Assembly: GCF_012070565.1 (NCBI RefSeq) | Contig: NZ_JAAQRO010000008.1 | Span: 248,001-312,000 of the forward strand | Source of the DNA: Anaerosporobacter faecicola | GTDB lineage: Bacteria > Bacillota > Clostridia > Lachnospirales > Lachnospiraceae | DNA: 64,000 bases | Direction of reading: 5' to 3' | Shown here: one piece after another, positions 8,444-17,447 of the stretch | Layout: each line of letters opens with the position of its first letter | Position numbering within the stretch: the stretch's first letter is position 1 | The notes under the pieces: model-generated | Told to the model about the DNA's origin: nothing | The model's input: the letters and a program-made list of their open reading frames with translations, nothing else | Database searches by the model: none | Made by a program: the position numbers and the translations under genes

Positions 8444-10687
8444 ATGTCAAATAAATCGGAATCAATCATACAATTAGATTTTGCGGAAGAAATGAAGAAT
8501 TCCTACCGCGATTATGCCATGAGCGTTATCATCGCTCGTGCATTACCAGACGTACGTGACGGTCTAAAGCCTGTACAACGTCGTATCTTATATGCCATGA
8601 ATGAACTGGGATTATCCCCAGATAAACCTCATAGAAAAAGCGCTCGTATCGTCGGTGATACCATGGGTAAATACCACCCTCACGGGGATAGTTCCATCTA
8701 CGATGCCTTAGTTCATATGTCAGAAAATTATTCTCTTTCCATGCCTCTCGTAGACGGACATGGTAACTTTGGTTCGATTGATGGAGATGGTGCCGCAGCC
8801 ATGCGTTATACGGAAGCACGTCTATCAAGTGGTGCCATGACTTTATTAAGTAATCTGGATAAAGGATTAGTTCCTTTCATTCCAAACTTTGATAATAGTG
8901 AACAGGAACCAAGCGTTCTTCCAGCAATGTTGCCAAATCTTCTAATCAACGGTACCACTGGTATTGCAGTTGGTATGGCTACCAATATTCCTCCTCATAA
9001 CACAGGAGAAGTCATCGATGGCGTTATAGCCTATATGGACAACCCTAACATCACTACAGAGAAACTTATGAAATACATACCTGCTCCAGATTTTCCAACA
9101 GGTGGTACCATCGTAAATCAAAGTGAAATGGATAAGATCTATACAACTGGGGAAGGTAAAATAAAAGTTCGTGCAAAGACGGAAATTGAAGCTGGAGACA
9201 ATGGTCGTAAGAATATCGTTATAACAGAAATTCCTTATACCGTTGCCGGAAACAAAACTAAATTGGTTGAAAATCTGGCTACTCTTATGAAAGAAAAAGT
9301 CTTTGATGAGATTTTTGATGTACGGGATGAATCCTCAAAGGAAGGTATCCGAATTGTAATCGAGGTCAAAAAAGACAGAGATATTCAAAACCTTTTAAAT
9401 GGATTATACAAAAAATCAGCGCTTGAAGACACATATGGTGTAAATCTTCTAGCTGTAAAGGAACAACAACCAATCGTATTTAATTTGCCTGCATTAATCC
9501 ACGAGTTTGTCATCTTTCAAGAAGAGTTATACACAAAGGAATACCAACATCTATTAGATAAAGCACAAAACCGTCTGGAAATTGTGGAAGGTTTAATGAA
9601 AGCTACCGATGTCATTGATCTGATCATCGAGATTTTACGTGGTAGTTCTTCCGTAAAGCAAGCCAAAGGTTGTTTGATTACTGGTGATATTACCGATATT
9701 ACATTCAAAACCAAAGCAAGTGAAAAGCAAGCCTCTAAGTTATCCTTCACAGAACGCCAGGCTGATGCAATACTCGCTATGCCACTGAGCAAATTAATTG
9801 GTTTAGAGATTCTAAAATTACATGAAGAAAATGATACGCTTCTTGCTAACATAGAAGAATATAAGCATGTCCTTTCTGATAAAGCAGCGTTGTATGCGAT
9901 CATTAAGTCTCGATTAAAGTCGTACAAAAAAGCATTTGCAACACCTAGACGTACAACACTGGAGAACTCCGAAAATATCGGTTATGTGGAAGAAGTAAAA
10001 GAAGAAGATATCTATGTTCTAATTGATAAGTTTGGCTATACCAAATCCCTTGACTCGGCGAGTTATTCCCGAGCCTCCCAAGACACCTTAAAAGAATATA
10101 CCCATATCGTTTCGATGAAAAATACAGACCGCCTATGTCTATTTACAGCAGAAGGTAACATGTATCAAGTAAAAGCTGCTGCGATTCCAAAAGGAAAGAC
10201 CAAAGATAAAGGTGTCCTAATCCACAACTTATGTAAAGTCAACAAAGAAACCATCTTACTTTATACTTCGTTTGAAGAATTATTCGAATCACAATTACTA
10301 TTCACAACAAAAAATGGCTTTATTAAACAGGTATCTGGTGCTGAATTTGAGACAAATCGCCTTATGATCTCATCAACCAAACTAGAAGCAGATGATCTAC
10401 TTGTCTCAATCACCGTGTTAACAGCACACGATATCCTATCACAAAACATGAAAGTTATTCTTTTGACAGAAAAGGGAGCCTCCCTCGGATTCCCACTTGA
10501 GGAAGTCTCTGAATTAAAGAAAACAAGTCGTGGTGTCAAAGCCATTGCTCTAGATTCGGGCGATCATGTAATATATGCAACTGCACAAGACAGCAATCTG
10601 GATCGGTTTACGTATGAATCCAAAACATATAGTGCAAGGAAAGTTCGAATGCGTAAACGTGGACAAAAAGCAAATCTGTCCGAATAA
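8444..10687 (+). CDS. parC: DNA topoisomerase IIA subunit A (ParC/GyrA)
   Basis: DNA breakage-reunion subunit, 747 aa. The winged helix carries the catalytic tyrosine Y122 in RYTEARLS. The quinolone region reads [10 protein letters not shown], with S83 and D87 in GyrA numbering, the fluoroquinolone-sensitive residues. The tower and coiled coil span about 340-480. A shortened C-terminal pinwheel begins near 510. The GyrA-box heptad QRRGGKG is not visible; the corresponding stretch reads [10 protein letters not shown], which favours a ParC role. It is shorter than most GyrA proteins (over 800 aa). It forms an operon with the upstream B subunit. Confidence 0.88.
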   Translation: MSNKSESIIQLDFAEEMKNSYRDYAMSVIIARALPDVRDGLKPVQRRILYAMNELGLSPDKPHRKSARIVGDTMGKYHPHGDSSIYDALVHMSENYSLSMPLVDGHGNFGSIDGDGAAAMRYTEARLSSGAMTLLSNLDKGLVPFIPNFDNSEQEPSVLPAMLPNLLINGTTGIAVGMATNIPPHNTGEVIDGVIAYMDNPNITTEKLMKYIPAPDFPTGGTIVNQSEMDKIYTTGEGKIKVRAKTEIEAGDNGRKNIVITEIPYTVAGNKTKLVENLATLMKEKVFDEIFDVRDESSKEGIRIVIEVKKDRDIQNLLNGLYKKSALEDTYGVNLLAVKEQQPIVFNLPALIHEFVIFQEELYTKEYQHLLDKAQNRLEIVEGLMKATDVIDLIIEILRGSSSVKQAKGCLITGDITDITFKTKASEKQASKLSFTERQADAILAMPLSKLIGLEILKLHEENDTLLANIEEYKHVLSDKAALYAIIKSRLKSYKKAFATPRRTTLENSENIGYVEEVKEEDIYVLIDKFGYTKSLDSASYSRASQDTLKEYTHIVSMKNTDRLCLFTAEGNMYQVKAAAIPKGKTKDKGVLIHNLCKVNKETILLYTSFEELFESQLLFTTKNGFIKQVSGAEFETNRLMISSTKLEADDLLVSITVLTAHDILSQNMKVILLTEKGASLGFPLEEVSELKKTSRGVKAIALDSGDHVIYATAQDSNLDRFTYESKTYSARKVRMRKRGQKANLSE

Positions 10688-10734
10688 TTTTTCAATTCCA
10701 CTCATATATTGATAAAAAAATAGGATGGTTCCAT

Positions 10735-11739
10735 ATGCGTACAACAATTTTATCAATTGATGGTGGAGGAATGAAAGGGATCGTATCTGCACTCGTGTTA
10801 ATTGAACTAGAGGAGTTGTTAAAACGATATACAGGAAAAGATACTGTTTATTTGGTGGATTATTTTGATTTAATTGCTGGTACGAGTACTGGGTCCATCT
10901 TGGCAGCTCTTCTTCTTTGTCCCAATGATTGCAATCGACCAAAATATACTGCAAAAGATGCATTAAATCTCTATCTTACCAAAGGAAAATCCATGTTCCA
11001 AACCAATTTTCTTCATAAGATTACTAGTTTAGGTGGATTACTTGGACCGAAATACAAAAACACAGCATTTTCCGCTGCGTTACAGTCCTATTTTGGAGAG
11101 GTCAAAACGGCTGATTTGCTAAAACCCTGCTTATTGACTTCCTATGATATGACAACGAGGAACTCCGTATTCTTTAATTCCCTATCCAGCAAGAAAGAGG
11201 AAGATCGCAACTTCTATCTGGCTTCCGCTGTTTTAGCCTCAACTGCCGCGCCAACATTCTTTCCTCCAACCTGTACAGAGTCCTACGGTGCCTGTGCAGA
11301 TTGTTTGGTAGATGGTGGTGTATTTTCCAACAATCCTGCCCTTTGTGCATTGATTGAATCCCTTAAGCTAGAAAAGACAAGGGAGTTGAAGGATACCCTC
11401 CTATTCTCTGTGGGCAACGTAAGTTCCTCCAAAACCTACAACTATTCACAGGTACGACATTGGGGCGCACTCCGTTGGGCATTTCCTTTACTTGATGTAT
11501 TGATGGATGCGAGTGAACAAACGGTTGATTATCAACTGAAAAAGCTATATTCCATACTTGGAATACCAAACCAATACCTACGAATTGTTGCTCAGGTGAA
11601 AGAAAATGTACCTGCGATGGACGACACCTCACCAGGAGCCATTGATCGTTTACTTGATATTGGAAATGAATTGGTACGAAAAAAACATCGTGAACTGGAA
11701 CAGTTCGCCCATCTATTAATTGCAAAATCAAAACAGTAA
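10735..11739 (+). CDS. Patatin-like phospholipase
   Basis: 334 aa, Ser-Asp dyad lipid acyl hydrolase. The oxyanion loop is DGGGMKG (residues 9-15), the nucleophile elbow GTSTG (S51) and the acidic partner DGG (D194, in VDGGVFSNNP). There is no signal peptide or membrane span, so it is cytoplasmic or peripheral. This subfamily resembles plant patatin and the CapV-type effectors of CBASS defence, but no cyclase or ubiquitin-like genes are adjacent, so a housekeeping lipid-turnover role is the simpler reading. It is 47 nt after the topoisomerase operon with its own weak ribosome site (AGGATGG). Confidence 0.85.
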   Translation: MRTTILSIDGGGMKGIVSALVLIELEELLKRYTGKDTVYLVDYFDLIAGTSTGSILAALLLCPNDCNRPKYTAKDALNLYLTKGKSMFQTNFLHKITSLGGLLGPKYKNTAFSAALQSYFGEVKTADLLKPCLLTSYDMTTRNSVFFNSLSSKKEEDRNFYLASAVLASTAAPTFFPPTCTESYGACADCLVDGGVFSNNPALCALIESLKLEKTRELKDTLLFSVGNVSSSKTYNYSQVRHWGALRWAFPLLDVLMDASEQTVDYQLKKLYSILGIPNQYLRIVAQVKENVPAMDDTSPGAIDRLLDIGNELVRKKHRELEQFAHLLIAKSKQ

Positions 11740-11749
11740 AAAACAAAAG

Positions 11750-11802
11750 AAAGCTTCCCAACTGGTGTTTTGTAAGATCTAACACCAGTTAGGAAGCTTT
11801 TT
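11750..11802. terminator. Bidirectional terminator between patatin gene and nadC
   Basis: Long hairpin: AAAGCTTCC and AACTGGTGTT pair with AACACCAGTT and GGAAGCTTT around an 11-nt loop, with an A-tract on the left and a T-tract on the right. It lies between two convergent operons and can serve both. Confidence 0.9.
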
Positions 11803-11862
11803 AACAACCATTCCTATAGGTTTAATGATTAAAGAATTGCACGCCCATTTGAAGATCGACCA

Positions 11863-12702
11863 CTAAGAAAGAACCGTCAAGTTTTTCAGAGACAAGTCAA
11901 TGATTGGAGCAGAATGTGTCAAAGCGCCAGATGACACGAAATCAACACCAATCTCTGCAATTTCACGTAACCGCTCTTTCGTAACATTACCAGAGCATTC
12001 TGTTTGTGCCTGCTTTCCAATCATCGCAACTGCTTTTTTCATTGTATCATGATCCATATTATCTAGCATGATAATATCCGCTCCTGCTGCAAGAGCTTCT
12101 TCTACCATGGCTAGGTTCTCCACTTCCACTTCTATCTTTCGTACAAATGGTGCATATTCTTTCGCCATGGCAATGGCTTTTGTTACACTTCCTGCTGCAC
12201 CAATATGATTATCCTTTAATAGAATTCCATCGGACAAATTATAACGATGATTCGAACCGCCTCCAATACGAACAGCATATTTTTCAAAAGGACGCATATT
12301 AGGTGTTGTTTTTCTTGTATCCAGTAAGGTTGTGTGGGAACCTTCCAACTCTTTCGCATATTCATGCGTGTAAGTTGCAATTCCACTCATTCTTTGGAGA
12401 TAATTAAGAGCCGTTCTCTCTCCTGACAACAAAGCACGAATATCACCAACTACGGTTGCTATGATTTCTCCTTTTTTTATCTCATCTCCATCTGTATAGG
12501 AGGTTTCCATTCGCACATCTCCGTCTAAAAGTTGAAATACTCTTTCAAATACGGCTAATCCACATAGTATACCATCTTCTTTACAGATTAACTGCGCGCT
12601 TCCTTTTTGATAATGCTTCATAACCGAATTCGTTGTAACATCCTCACTAGTTATATCCTCTTTTAATGCATTTTTTAAATAATCGTCAATATTAATTTGC
12701 AT
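11863..12702 (-). CDS. nadC: Nicotinate-nucleotide pyrophosphorylase (carboxylating)
   Basis: Third step of de novo NAD synthesis: quinolinate plus PRPP to nicotinate mononucleotide, CO2 and PPi. Visible family features are LKEDITSEDVTT at the N-terminus, CGLAVFERVF, LSGERTALNYLQRMSGIAT, DTRKTTPNMR, KYAVRIGGGSNHRYNLSDGILLKDNH and the barrel end EVEV...DIIMLDNM. The start at 12702 fits the usual family N-terminus; an in-frame ATG lies at 12732 inside nadB. The frame overlaps nadB by 11 bp, indicating translational coupling at the end of the nadABC operon. Confidence 0.93.
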   Translation of the reverse strand: MQINIDDYLKNALKEDITSEDVTTNSVMKHYQKGSAQLICKEDGILCGLAVFERVFQLLDGDVRMETSYTDGDEIKKGEIIATVVGDIRALLSGERTALNYLQRMSGIATYTHEYAKELEGSHTTLLDTRKTTPNMRPFEKYAVRIGGGSNHRYNLSDGILLKDNHIGAAGSVTKAIAMAKEYAPFVRKIEVEVENLAMVEEALAAGADIIMLDNMDHDTMKKAVAMIGKQAQTECSGNVTKERLREIAEIGVDFVSSGALTHSAPIIDLSLKNLTVLS

Positions 12703-14047
12703 TGTTACACCATCTAACATAAAATTTTTCATCCTCTCGTTTAATTTCTTTCCATATTAGTTGCCGGAATAATTCCACTCGTTTGGAGTCATCATCAAGA
12801 ACCGAACTAGCAACTGCAATTTGTTGCTGCATATCCTCCTGATGTTGCAAAACATCTTCTTTCACAATCTGTTCCGCCGCTCTACTGGCAAATACAAGAC
12901 TCTCTAAGAGTGAATTACTTGCAAGACGGTTGGCACCATGCACTCCATTGCAAGCTGTTTCTCCAACTGCATATAAGTGTGGCAAAGTTGTTGCTCCCTT
13001 CGTATCTACTTTGATTCCACCCATCAGGTAATGTTGCGCTGGTGCAACTGGTATCGCTTCTTTCGTGAAATCATATCCTTCTTCCAAACATCTCTGGTAT
13101 ATATTAGGGAAGCGCTTTATTGTCTTCTCCGCTTCCAAGTGGGAAATATCAAGAAATACATGATCCGTCCCTTCCTTTTCCATCTCTTCTTTAATCGCCG
13201 CTGTAACCACATCACGAGGCAATAGCTCGTCAACAAACCGCTCCCCCTTATGATTTTTCAACACACCACCTTCTCCACGAAGAGATTCCGAAATTAAGAA
13301 TCGTCTTCCTTTCTTCTTGGAGTATAATGCGGTAGGGTGAATCTGTATGTAATGAATATCCTGCAACTCTACCTGGTGACGTAACGCAATGGCAAAACTA
13401 TCTCCTGTAATATGTGGGAAATTCGTAGAGTTCTGAAACAAACCTCCAATTCCTCCTGTTGCAAGAACAACGGCGTTGCTATATACATTCTTTGTTTCTC
13501 CTGTGGAGGTTTCAATTACAATCCCTTTACAGGACTCATCAGACAACAAGTCAATCATCGTGGTATATTCCAACACTTGAATGTTACTTCGCTTCTTCAC
13601 CTGCGCAATCAACTTACTGGTAATCTCTTTTCCTGTCACATCATCATGTCGCAGAATCCGGTATGTAGAATGTGCACCTTCTCTTGTATAAGCAAAACTA
13701 CCATCCTGATTTTTGTCAAATACAACTCCATAGGTAAGAAGTTGTTCAATGATTGCTCTCGAAGATTGAATCATAACACGAACGGACTCTTCATTATTTT
13801 CATAATGTCCCGCTCGCATCGTATCTTCAAAATAGGAGGAAAAATCCTCTTCATTCTTTAATACGGAGATACCACCTTGTGCTAGATAGGAATCACTATT
13901 CTCTACCGCATCCTTTGTGATCATTAGAATCTGCATTTCTTTTGGTAGGGATAACGCAGTAAATAAACCTGCTGCTCCTGTACCTACAATAATAACCTGA
14001 TACGTTTCTCTAAGCTCATCTGCATTTTTATCTGTCATTTGGTCCAT
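12692..14047 (-). CDS. nadB: L-aspartate oxidase
   Basis: FAD enzyme that oxidises L-aspartate to iminoaspartate, using fumarate or O2; in an anaerobe fumarate is likely. The FAD fold is GTGAAGLFTALSL near the N-terminus, followed by SYLAQGGI, REGAHSTYRILRHDD (active-site Arg/His), HPTAL, SESLRGEGG and VGETACNGVHGANRLASNSLLE. At about 451 aa it lacks much of the C-terminal helical domain of the ~540-aa E. coli enzyme, a common clostridial form. The start at 14047 is chosen over an upstream TTG at 14059 because AAAGG lies 12 nt away. It is the middle gene of the operon. Confidence 0.92.
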   Translation of the reverse strand: MDQMTDKNADELRETYQVIIVGTGAAGLFTALSLPKEMQILMITKDAVENSDSYLAQGGISVLKNEEDFSSYFEDTMRAGHYENNEESVRVMIQSSRAIIEQLLTYGVVFDKNQDGSFAYTREGAHSTYRILRHDDVTGKEITSKLIAQVKKRSNIQVLEYTTMIDLLSDESCKGIVIETSTGETKNVYSNAVVLATGGIGGLFQNSTNFPHITGDSFAIALRHQVELQDIHYIQIHPTALYSKKKGRRFLISESLRGEGGVLKNHKGERFVDELLPRDVVTAAIKEEMEKEGTDHVFLDISHLEAEKTIKRFPNIYQRCLEEGYDFTKEAIPVAPAQHYLMGGIKVDTKGATTLPHLYAVGETACNGVHGANRLASNSLLESLVFASRAAEQIVKEDVLQHQEDMQQQIAVASSVLDDDSKRVELFRQLIWKEIKREDEKFYVRWCNNAN

Positions 14048-14117
14048 ACGTTCAACCAACCTTTCTTGTCGCCTGTGATTACTACGCAGGCATACATTTC
14101 CTAATGAATATATTCTT

Positions 14118-15023
14118 CTATGACAATTTCAACATTCTTTCCAATGGAATTCTTGCTTGCTTTGCCTTTTCTTCATCGATTTCAATTAACGGTGATTCCT
14201 CTTGTAAGCAACGAATAACTTTCTCTAAGGTAATCAGTTTCATGTTTGGACAGAACTGTCGATGTCCAACCGAATAGAATTTCTTATCCGGATTTTTCTT
14301 ATTTAGTTCATAAAATACACCCATCTCCGTACAGATAAGAAACTCCTGTTCCTGACTCTTTGTTGCATAAGCAATGATCCCTGATGTACTGCCAATGTAA
14401 TCAGCAAGTTCTAATACTTCTTGTTTGCACTCAGGATGGACAAGAACTTTCGCTTTTGGTCTTGCTTCTTTTGCTTTTTTTACCGCATCTGCTGTAATAC
14501 TTGTATGTACATGACAAAATCCATCATTAAAGATAAACTGTTTTTCTGGCAATTGACTGGCAATATATCTTCCCAAATGTTCATCCGGAATAAAGTAGAT
14601 TGTTTTGTTTGGCAATGACTCAACTACTTTTTTCGCATTTGCCGATGTAACACAGACATCTGCATATTGTTTCAGCGTAGCAGTGGAATTGATGTAACAA
14701 ACCACGGCAACATCCTCATACTCTGCTCGGACTTTATTTATCCGATCCAGATCCACCATATGCGCCATCGGACAATCTGCATTGGCATCTGGAATGATCA
14801 CTCTTTTTTCTGGATTTAATAACTTTGCACTCTCACCCATAAATTGTACTCCACAGAGACAAATTGTCTTCTGATTCACTGTCGTTGCAACCTTACTTAG
14901 ATAATACGAATCTCCAACATAATCGGCTACTGCCTGCACTTCATCACTTACATAATAATGCGCTAGGATTACCGCATCGCGTTCTCTTTTTAATCGTTCC
15001 ACCTGTTCCACTAATGTTTCCAT
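14118..15023 (-). CDS. nadA: Quinolinate synthase
   Basis: [4Fe-4S] enzyme condensing iminoaspartate and dihydroxyacetone phosphate to quinolinate. The three cluster cysteines are visible: NADCPMAHM (about residue 84), VHPECKQEV (about 198) and RQFCPNMK (about 257). The substrate motif YYVSDEVQAVAD and the STAT loop (YINSTATLKQ) are present. 301 aa is normal for the short bacterial type. It is the first gene of nadA-nadB-nadC, with a strong promoter and operator upstream. The ribosome site is AGGAGATATT before the ATG. Confidence 0.95.
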   Translation of the reverse strand: METLVEQVERLKRERDAVILAHYYVSDEVQAVADYVGDSYYLSKVATTVNQKTICLCGVQFMGESAKLLNPEKRVIIPDANADCPMAHMVDLDRINKVRAEYEDVAVVCYINSTATLKQYADVCVTSANAKKVVESLPNKTIYFIPDEHLGRYIASQLPEKQFIFNDGFCHVHTSITADAVKKAKEARPKAKVLVHPECKQEVLELADYIGSTSGIIAYATKSQEQEFLICTEMGVFYELNKKNPDKKFYSVGHRQFCPNMKLITLEKVIRCLQEESPLIEIDEEKAKQARIPLERMLKLS

Positions 15024-15081
15024 AATATCTCCTCTATACTTTCAATCTTGTGTAAGATAAGTTTTGCTTTTATTAACACGT

Positions 15082-15126
15082 ATTGTTGCACATTATTTTG
15101 TTTTTGTCAAGATAGTTGTCTTGTCA
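15082..15126 (-). promoter_or_regulatory. nadABC promoter with overlapping operator
   Basis: TTGACA (15105-15110), a 17-bp spacer and AACAAT (15082-15087). An inverted repeat TGTCAAGA-N6-TCTTGTCA (15105-15126, one mismatched pair) covers the -35 and the bases upstream. An NAD-responsive repressor such as NiaR (YrxA) controls such operons in many Firmicutes; the gene itself is not in the window, so this assignment is inference. Confidence 0.75.
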
Positions 15127-15363
15127 GCTGTAAACATATATTTTATACAGTAATTTACTTTTACCATGAAAAGATAAGCAAAGTACCAATAAAATCACTA
15201 TATGAACCATATCATAATGCATAATGAATCCGTATATTTCTAAAAAGAATGAACCAAACTAACGATGTATTACTCTATATTACAACATCATATTAGAATC
15301 AATTCTTATTGCAGCTCACCGAGAAACTAGACAATCGATGCTACTCATGAAAGGACAGACAAC
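15127..15363. other. Intergenic region, nothing clear
   Basis: Divergent spacer between nadA and the small Asn/Thr-rich gene. AT-rich; no hairpin or convincing promoter pair for the rightward gene was found. Confidence 0.5.
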
Positions 15364-15633
15364 ATGACGAATAATAATACAACGAATAATACCACTACGA
15401 ATAAAACGACGAATGCTCATGTGATTAGAAAGAATGAGATTGGATATAACCAACCAAATGAAAAACAAGAATCAAAAAACAAGATAGAAAACAAGATGGA
15501 AAATAAAACGAAAGATTCCTACAATACACAATCTGATGCAAGAATGAAGGAATTTATACCTTACTCCGTAAATCCAGATAACAATGCGTTCTTTGCAAAG
15601 TACAGCAATCACTTAAGCAGTAAAGGTGACTAA
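15364..15633 (+). CDS. Small Asn/Thr-rich hypothetical protein
   Basis: 89 aa, not recognised. The first 17 residues are almost only Asn and Thr, then comes a charged, Lys/Asn/Glu-rich middle with no hydrophobic core, and a more ordinary tail from about residue 60 (MKEFIPYSVNPDNNAFFAKY). It is probably disordered and cytoplasmic. AAAGGA lies 8 nt before the ATG and a strong hairpin follows the stop, which supports a real gene. Only the tail looks as if it could be conserved. Confidence 0.55.
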   Translation: MTNNNTTNNTTTNKTTNAHVIRKNEIGYNQPNEKQESKNKIENKMENKTKDSYNTQSDARMKEFIPYSVNPDNNAFFAKYSNHLSSKGD

Positions 15634-15655
15634 CCATTTAAGTACTAAAAAAATA

Positions 15656-15735
15656 AAAACAATTTTCATTGGATTATATTCAAGCCACCACACGAAGTGC
15701 CAATCATTGAATTGTAATCCATGAAAATTGTTTTC
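15656..15735 (+). terminator. Long hairpin terminator after the small gene
   Basis: AAAACAATTTTCAT plus GGATTA on the left pairs with TAATCC plus ATGAAAATTGTTTT on the right; an inner ATTCAA/TTGAAT stem is also possible. The right side runs into T-rich sequence 22 nt past the stop codon. Confidence 0.75.
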
Positions 15736-15747
15736 TTATTGATCCGT

Positions 15748-15837
15748 ATGCGCGAGTGCGCTTCCCCCGGAGAGTTTCTATAATAGAAACAAAGTGTATT
15801 CTATAATAGGAAAGTCGGAGGACTTTCCTATTATTAG
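15748..15837. repeat. Dispersed palindromic element, copy 1
   Basis: A GCGC, C-rich stretch and CGGAG lead precede a hairpin with the core GGAAAGTC-GGAG-GACTTTCC, flanked by CTATAATA/TATTATTAG arms. This copy carries an extra small hairpin (TTTCTA/TAGAAA) between lead and main stem. Related copies are at 29358-29424 and 41191-41256. Confidence 0.75.
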
Positions 15838-15858
15838 TAAATGGTTACCCCATTATTC

Positions 15859-16851
15859 TTATATTTTACTTCCACAGTTTGGACAGAAAAGATCTTCCTC
15901 TTCAACTACCGTACCGCAAGTACCACAATATTTTACATTTTGAATCTTAGGTAGCACATCAAAATCTTTGTTATGTACGTCAGATGCTTCTGATGTTACT
16001 TCTGGTTGTTGTTGCATTCCCATTGATGATGACGATGCTGCTCCTGCCTGTTGCTGCATTCCCATTGATGATGACGATGCTGCTCCTGCTTGTTGTTGCA
16101 TTCCCATTGATGATGACGATGCTGCTCCTGCCTGTTGCTGCATTCCCATTGATGATGACGATGCTGCTCCTGGTTGTTGCTGCATTCCCATTGATGATGA
16201 CGATGCTGCTCCTGCCTGTTGCTGCATTCCCATTGATGATGACGATGCTGTTCCTGCTTGTTGCTGCATTCCCATTGATGATGACGATGCTGTTCCTGCT
16301 TGTTGTTGCATTCCCATTGGTGCTCTGTCTGTTCTAGGAGCTTGTCCGTACATCATTGGTTGTCCCATTGGCACTTGTGGGGGTACATTCTGTACAGGAT
16401 TTCTGTAATTATTATTTGTATTTTGATCCTTTAACTTTTGATTAATCTCCGTCGTATTCTTACAGATCGTAACAAGCAATAAAACTAGTTCAAATGTCAA
16501 CCGGATGATTATATGATAGAATATTAATGCAAGTATGCCTGTTCCAAAATCTTCTGGAATAATAAAACATAAAACTATTGTTCCAAAAATAGCAAAGAAC
16601 ATATAAAGAATCTTTAATACCCCTTCTAACATTAGCTTTCCAAAATCCAAAACTTCATATAACCATTTTACAAAACCAGAGAATCTTCCCCGATTTTTTT
16701 TCGAAAGAAATGTGAAGTAAATAATAACTGACGCAATGAGTGCAACTAATGCGATGATTCCCGCAGTATCACTATCAATACTCGTATTAATATAGTCATA
16801 CTCGTGCCAGTCTGTGCCATAATTGTAATAATTCTTTAGTAAGTGTAACAT
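15859..16851 (-). CDS. Membrane protein with 14-residue tandem repeats and zinc ribbon
   Basis: 330 aa from the chosen ATG (GAAGGG 6 nt upstream). Three membrane segments lie in the first 140 residues (IIALVALIASVIIYF, then YMFFAIFGTIVLCFII and ALIFYHIIIRLTFELVLLL). A Pro/Gln-rich linker leads to seven copies of MGMQQQAGTASSSS and variants, then a C-terminal zinc ribbon (CGTC...CPNCGSKI). The function is unknown. Zinc-ribbon membrane proteins of this shape are common in Clostridia. The repeat number is likely to vary between strains. It may share a transcript with the 74-aa gene upstream. Confidence 0.8.
   Translation of the reverse strand: MLHLLKNYYNYGTDWHEYDYINTSIDSDTAGIIALVALIASVIIYFTFLSKKNRGRFSGFVKWLYEVLDFGKLMLEGVLKILYMFFAIFGTIVLCFIIPEDFGTGILALIFYHIIIRLTFELVLLLVTICKNTTEINQKLKDQNTNNNYRNPVQNVPPQVPMGQPMMYGQAPRTDRAPMGMQQQAGTASSSSMGMQQQAGTASSSSMGMQQQAGAASSSSMGMQQQPGAASSSSMGMQQQAGAASSSSMGMQQQAGAASSSSMGMQQQAGAASSSSMGMQQQPEVTSEASDVHNKDFDVLPKIQNVKYCGTCGTVVEEEDLFCPNCGSKI
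16002..16318 (-). repeat. 42-bp tandem repeat inside the zinc-ribbon gene
   Basis: About 7.5 units of 42 bp, nearly identical at DNA level, encoding MGMQQQ(A/P)G(A/T)ASSSS. Differences are few and clustered (GCT/GTT for Ala/Thr, CCT for Pro), as expected from recent slippage. The length is a multiple of three, so expansion keeps the frame. Confidence 0.95.
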
Positions 16852-16883
16852 AAAAATCCCTTCTTTCTTTTTTATATTGAAAT

Positions 16884-16915
16884 AGGAAACCAAAGAGATT
16901 ATCTCTTGGTTTCCT
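16884..16915. terminator. Hairpin between small gene and zinc-ribbon gene
   Basis: AGGAAACCAAAGAGA pairs with TCTCTTGGTTTCCT with a single bulged A and a 3-nt loop. T-rich sequence follows on the minus strand (TATTTCAATATAAAA), so it may partly terminate before the zinc-ribbon gene. Confidence 0.55.
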
Positions 16916-16925
16916 AATCCTATTT

Positions 16926-16954
16926 ATATGATACAAGAATCAAAAGGTCATGTG
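16926..16954 (-). repeat. 29-bp dispersed motif, copy 1
   Basis: Reads ATATGATACAAG, then AATCAAAAGGTCATG on the plus strand. It matches 30464-30492 at all but 3 of 29 positions. Each copy lies 5' of a minus-strand gene. A degenerate third copy lies near 38380-38420 upstream of mgtE. Confidence 0.6.
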
Positions 16955-16967
16955 TTTCCACACTACA

Positions 16968-17192
16968 CTATTCAACTAATTTCCGAAGCATAGATATCGC
17001 ATCATCTTCCACTTCTCTTAGTTCTTCTCTACGTTCATCCGTTCCTTCCCTCATAACCAATGATCGTGAAGATTCAACAAAAAGATATGGTTGTTCTTCT
17101 TTTTCTCTTTGGATATCAAACGCATCTGTCAATGCATCTACAATAGAGCAACCATCAAATTCATTTAAAACTAATCCCTTTTTCTGCGCCAT
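16968..17192 (-). CDS. Small acidic hypothetical protein, 74 aa
   Basis: Not recognised. Soluble, highly charged (many Glu and Arg), with a predicted C-terminal helix (RREELREVEDDAISMLRKL). A perfect consensus promoter (17310-17338), a good ribosome site (AGAAAGGGG) and no stop codons support expression. It is followed by a hairpin and the zinc-ribbon gene. Confidence 0.65.
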   Translation of the reverse strand: MAQKKGLVLNEFDGCSIVDALTDAFDIQREKEEQPYLFVESSRSLVMREGTDERREELREVEDDAISMLRKLVE

Positions 17193-17309
17193 ATTGATCC
17201 CCTTTCTCTAATTATGGCTCTTTGCAAAAGCAAAATATAAGTGTCAATTCATACTATTTTTCTTGCTAAAACTCCCCGTTTTTCTACAAGAAAAACTCAA
17301 CTCAAGGCA

Positions 17310-17338
17310 ATTATATTAGCGGGATTTTTAAATGTCAA
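17310..17338 (-). promoter_or_regulatory. Perfect consensus promoter of the 74-aa gene
   Basis: TTGACA (17333-17338), 17-bp spacer, TATAAT (17310-17315). The start site would leave a leader of about 110 nt that includes a GTTTTTC-TTGTA-GAAAAAC hairpin. Confidence 0.85.
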
Positions 17339-17447
17339 GTTATTTCTATAATGGCTCTTATTTTCGATGTTTGTTATGCTCATCTGACTTGATTTCATAT
17401 CACATCTATGTTAAGAAGGTTTACTACACCCTGACATCATCTGTCGT

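Noticed and set aside
10735-11739. CBASS defence operon with a patatin effector
   Set aside because: No nucleotidyltransferase, ubiquitin-like or nuclease gene lies nearby; neighbours are topoisomerase and NAD genes.
12692-14047. nadB as a truncated pseudogene
   Set aside because: The shorter C-terminus is a known form in Clostridia; all FAD and active-site motifs are intact and the frame is coupled to nadC.
15968-16408. Plus-strand open frame with CCCIPIDDDD repeats opposite the zinc-ribbon gene
   Set aside because: It is the antisense image of the 42-bp repeats. No ribosome site, and the minus frame has a coherent membrane and zinc-ribbon architecture.
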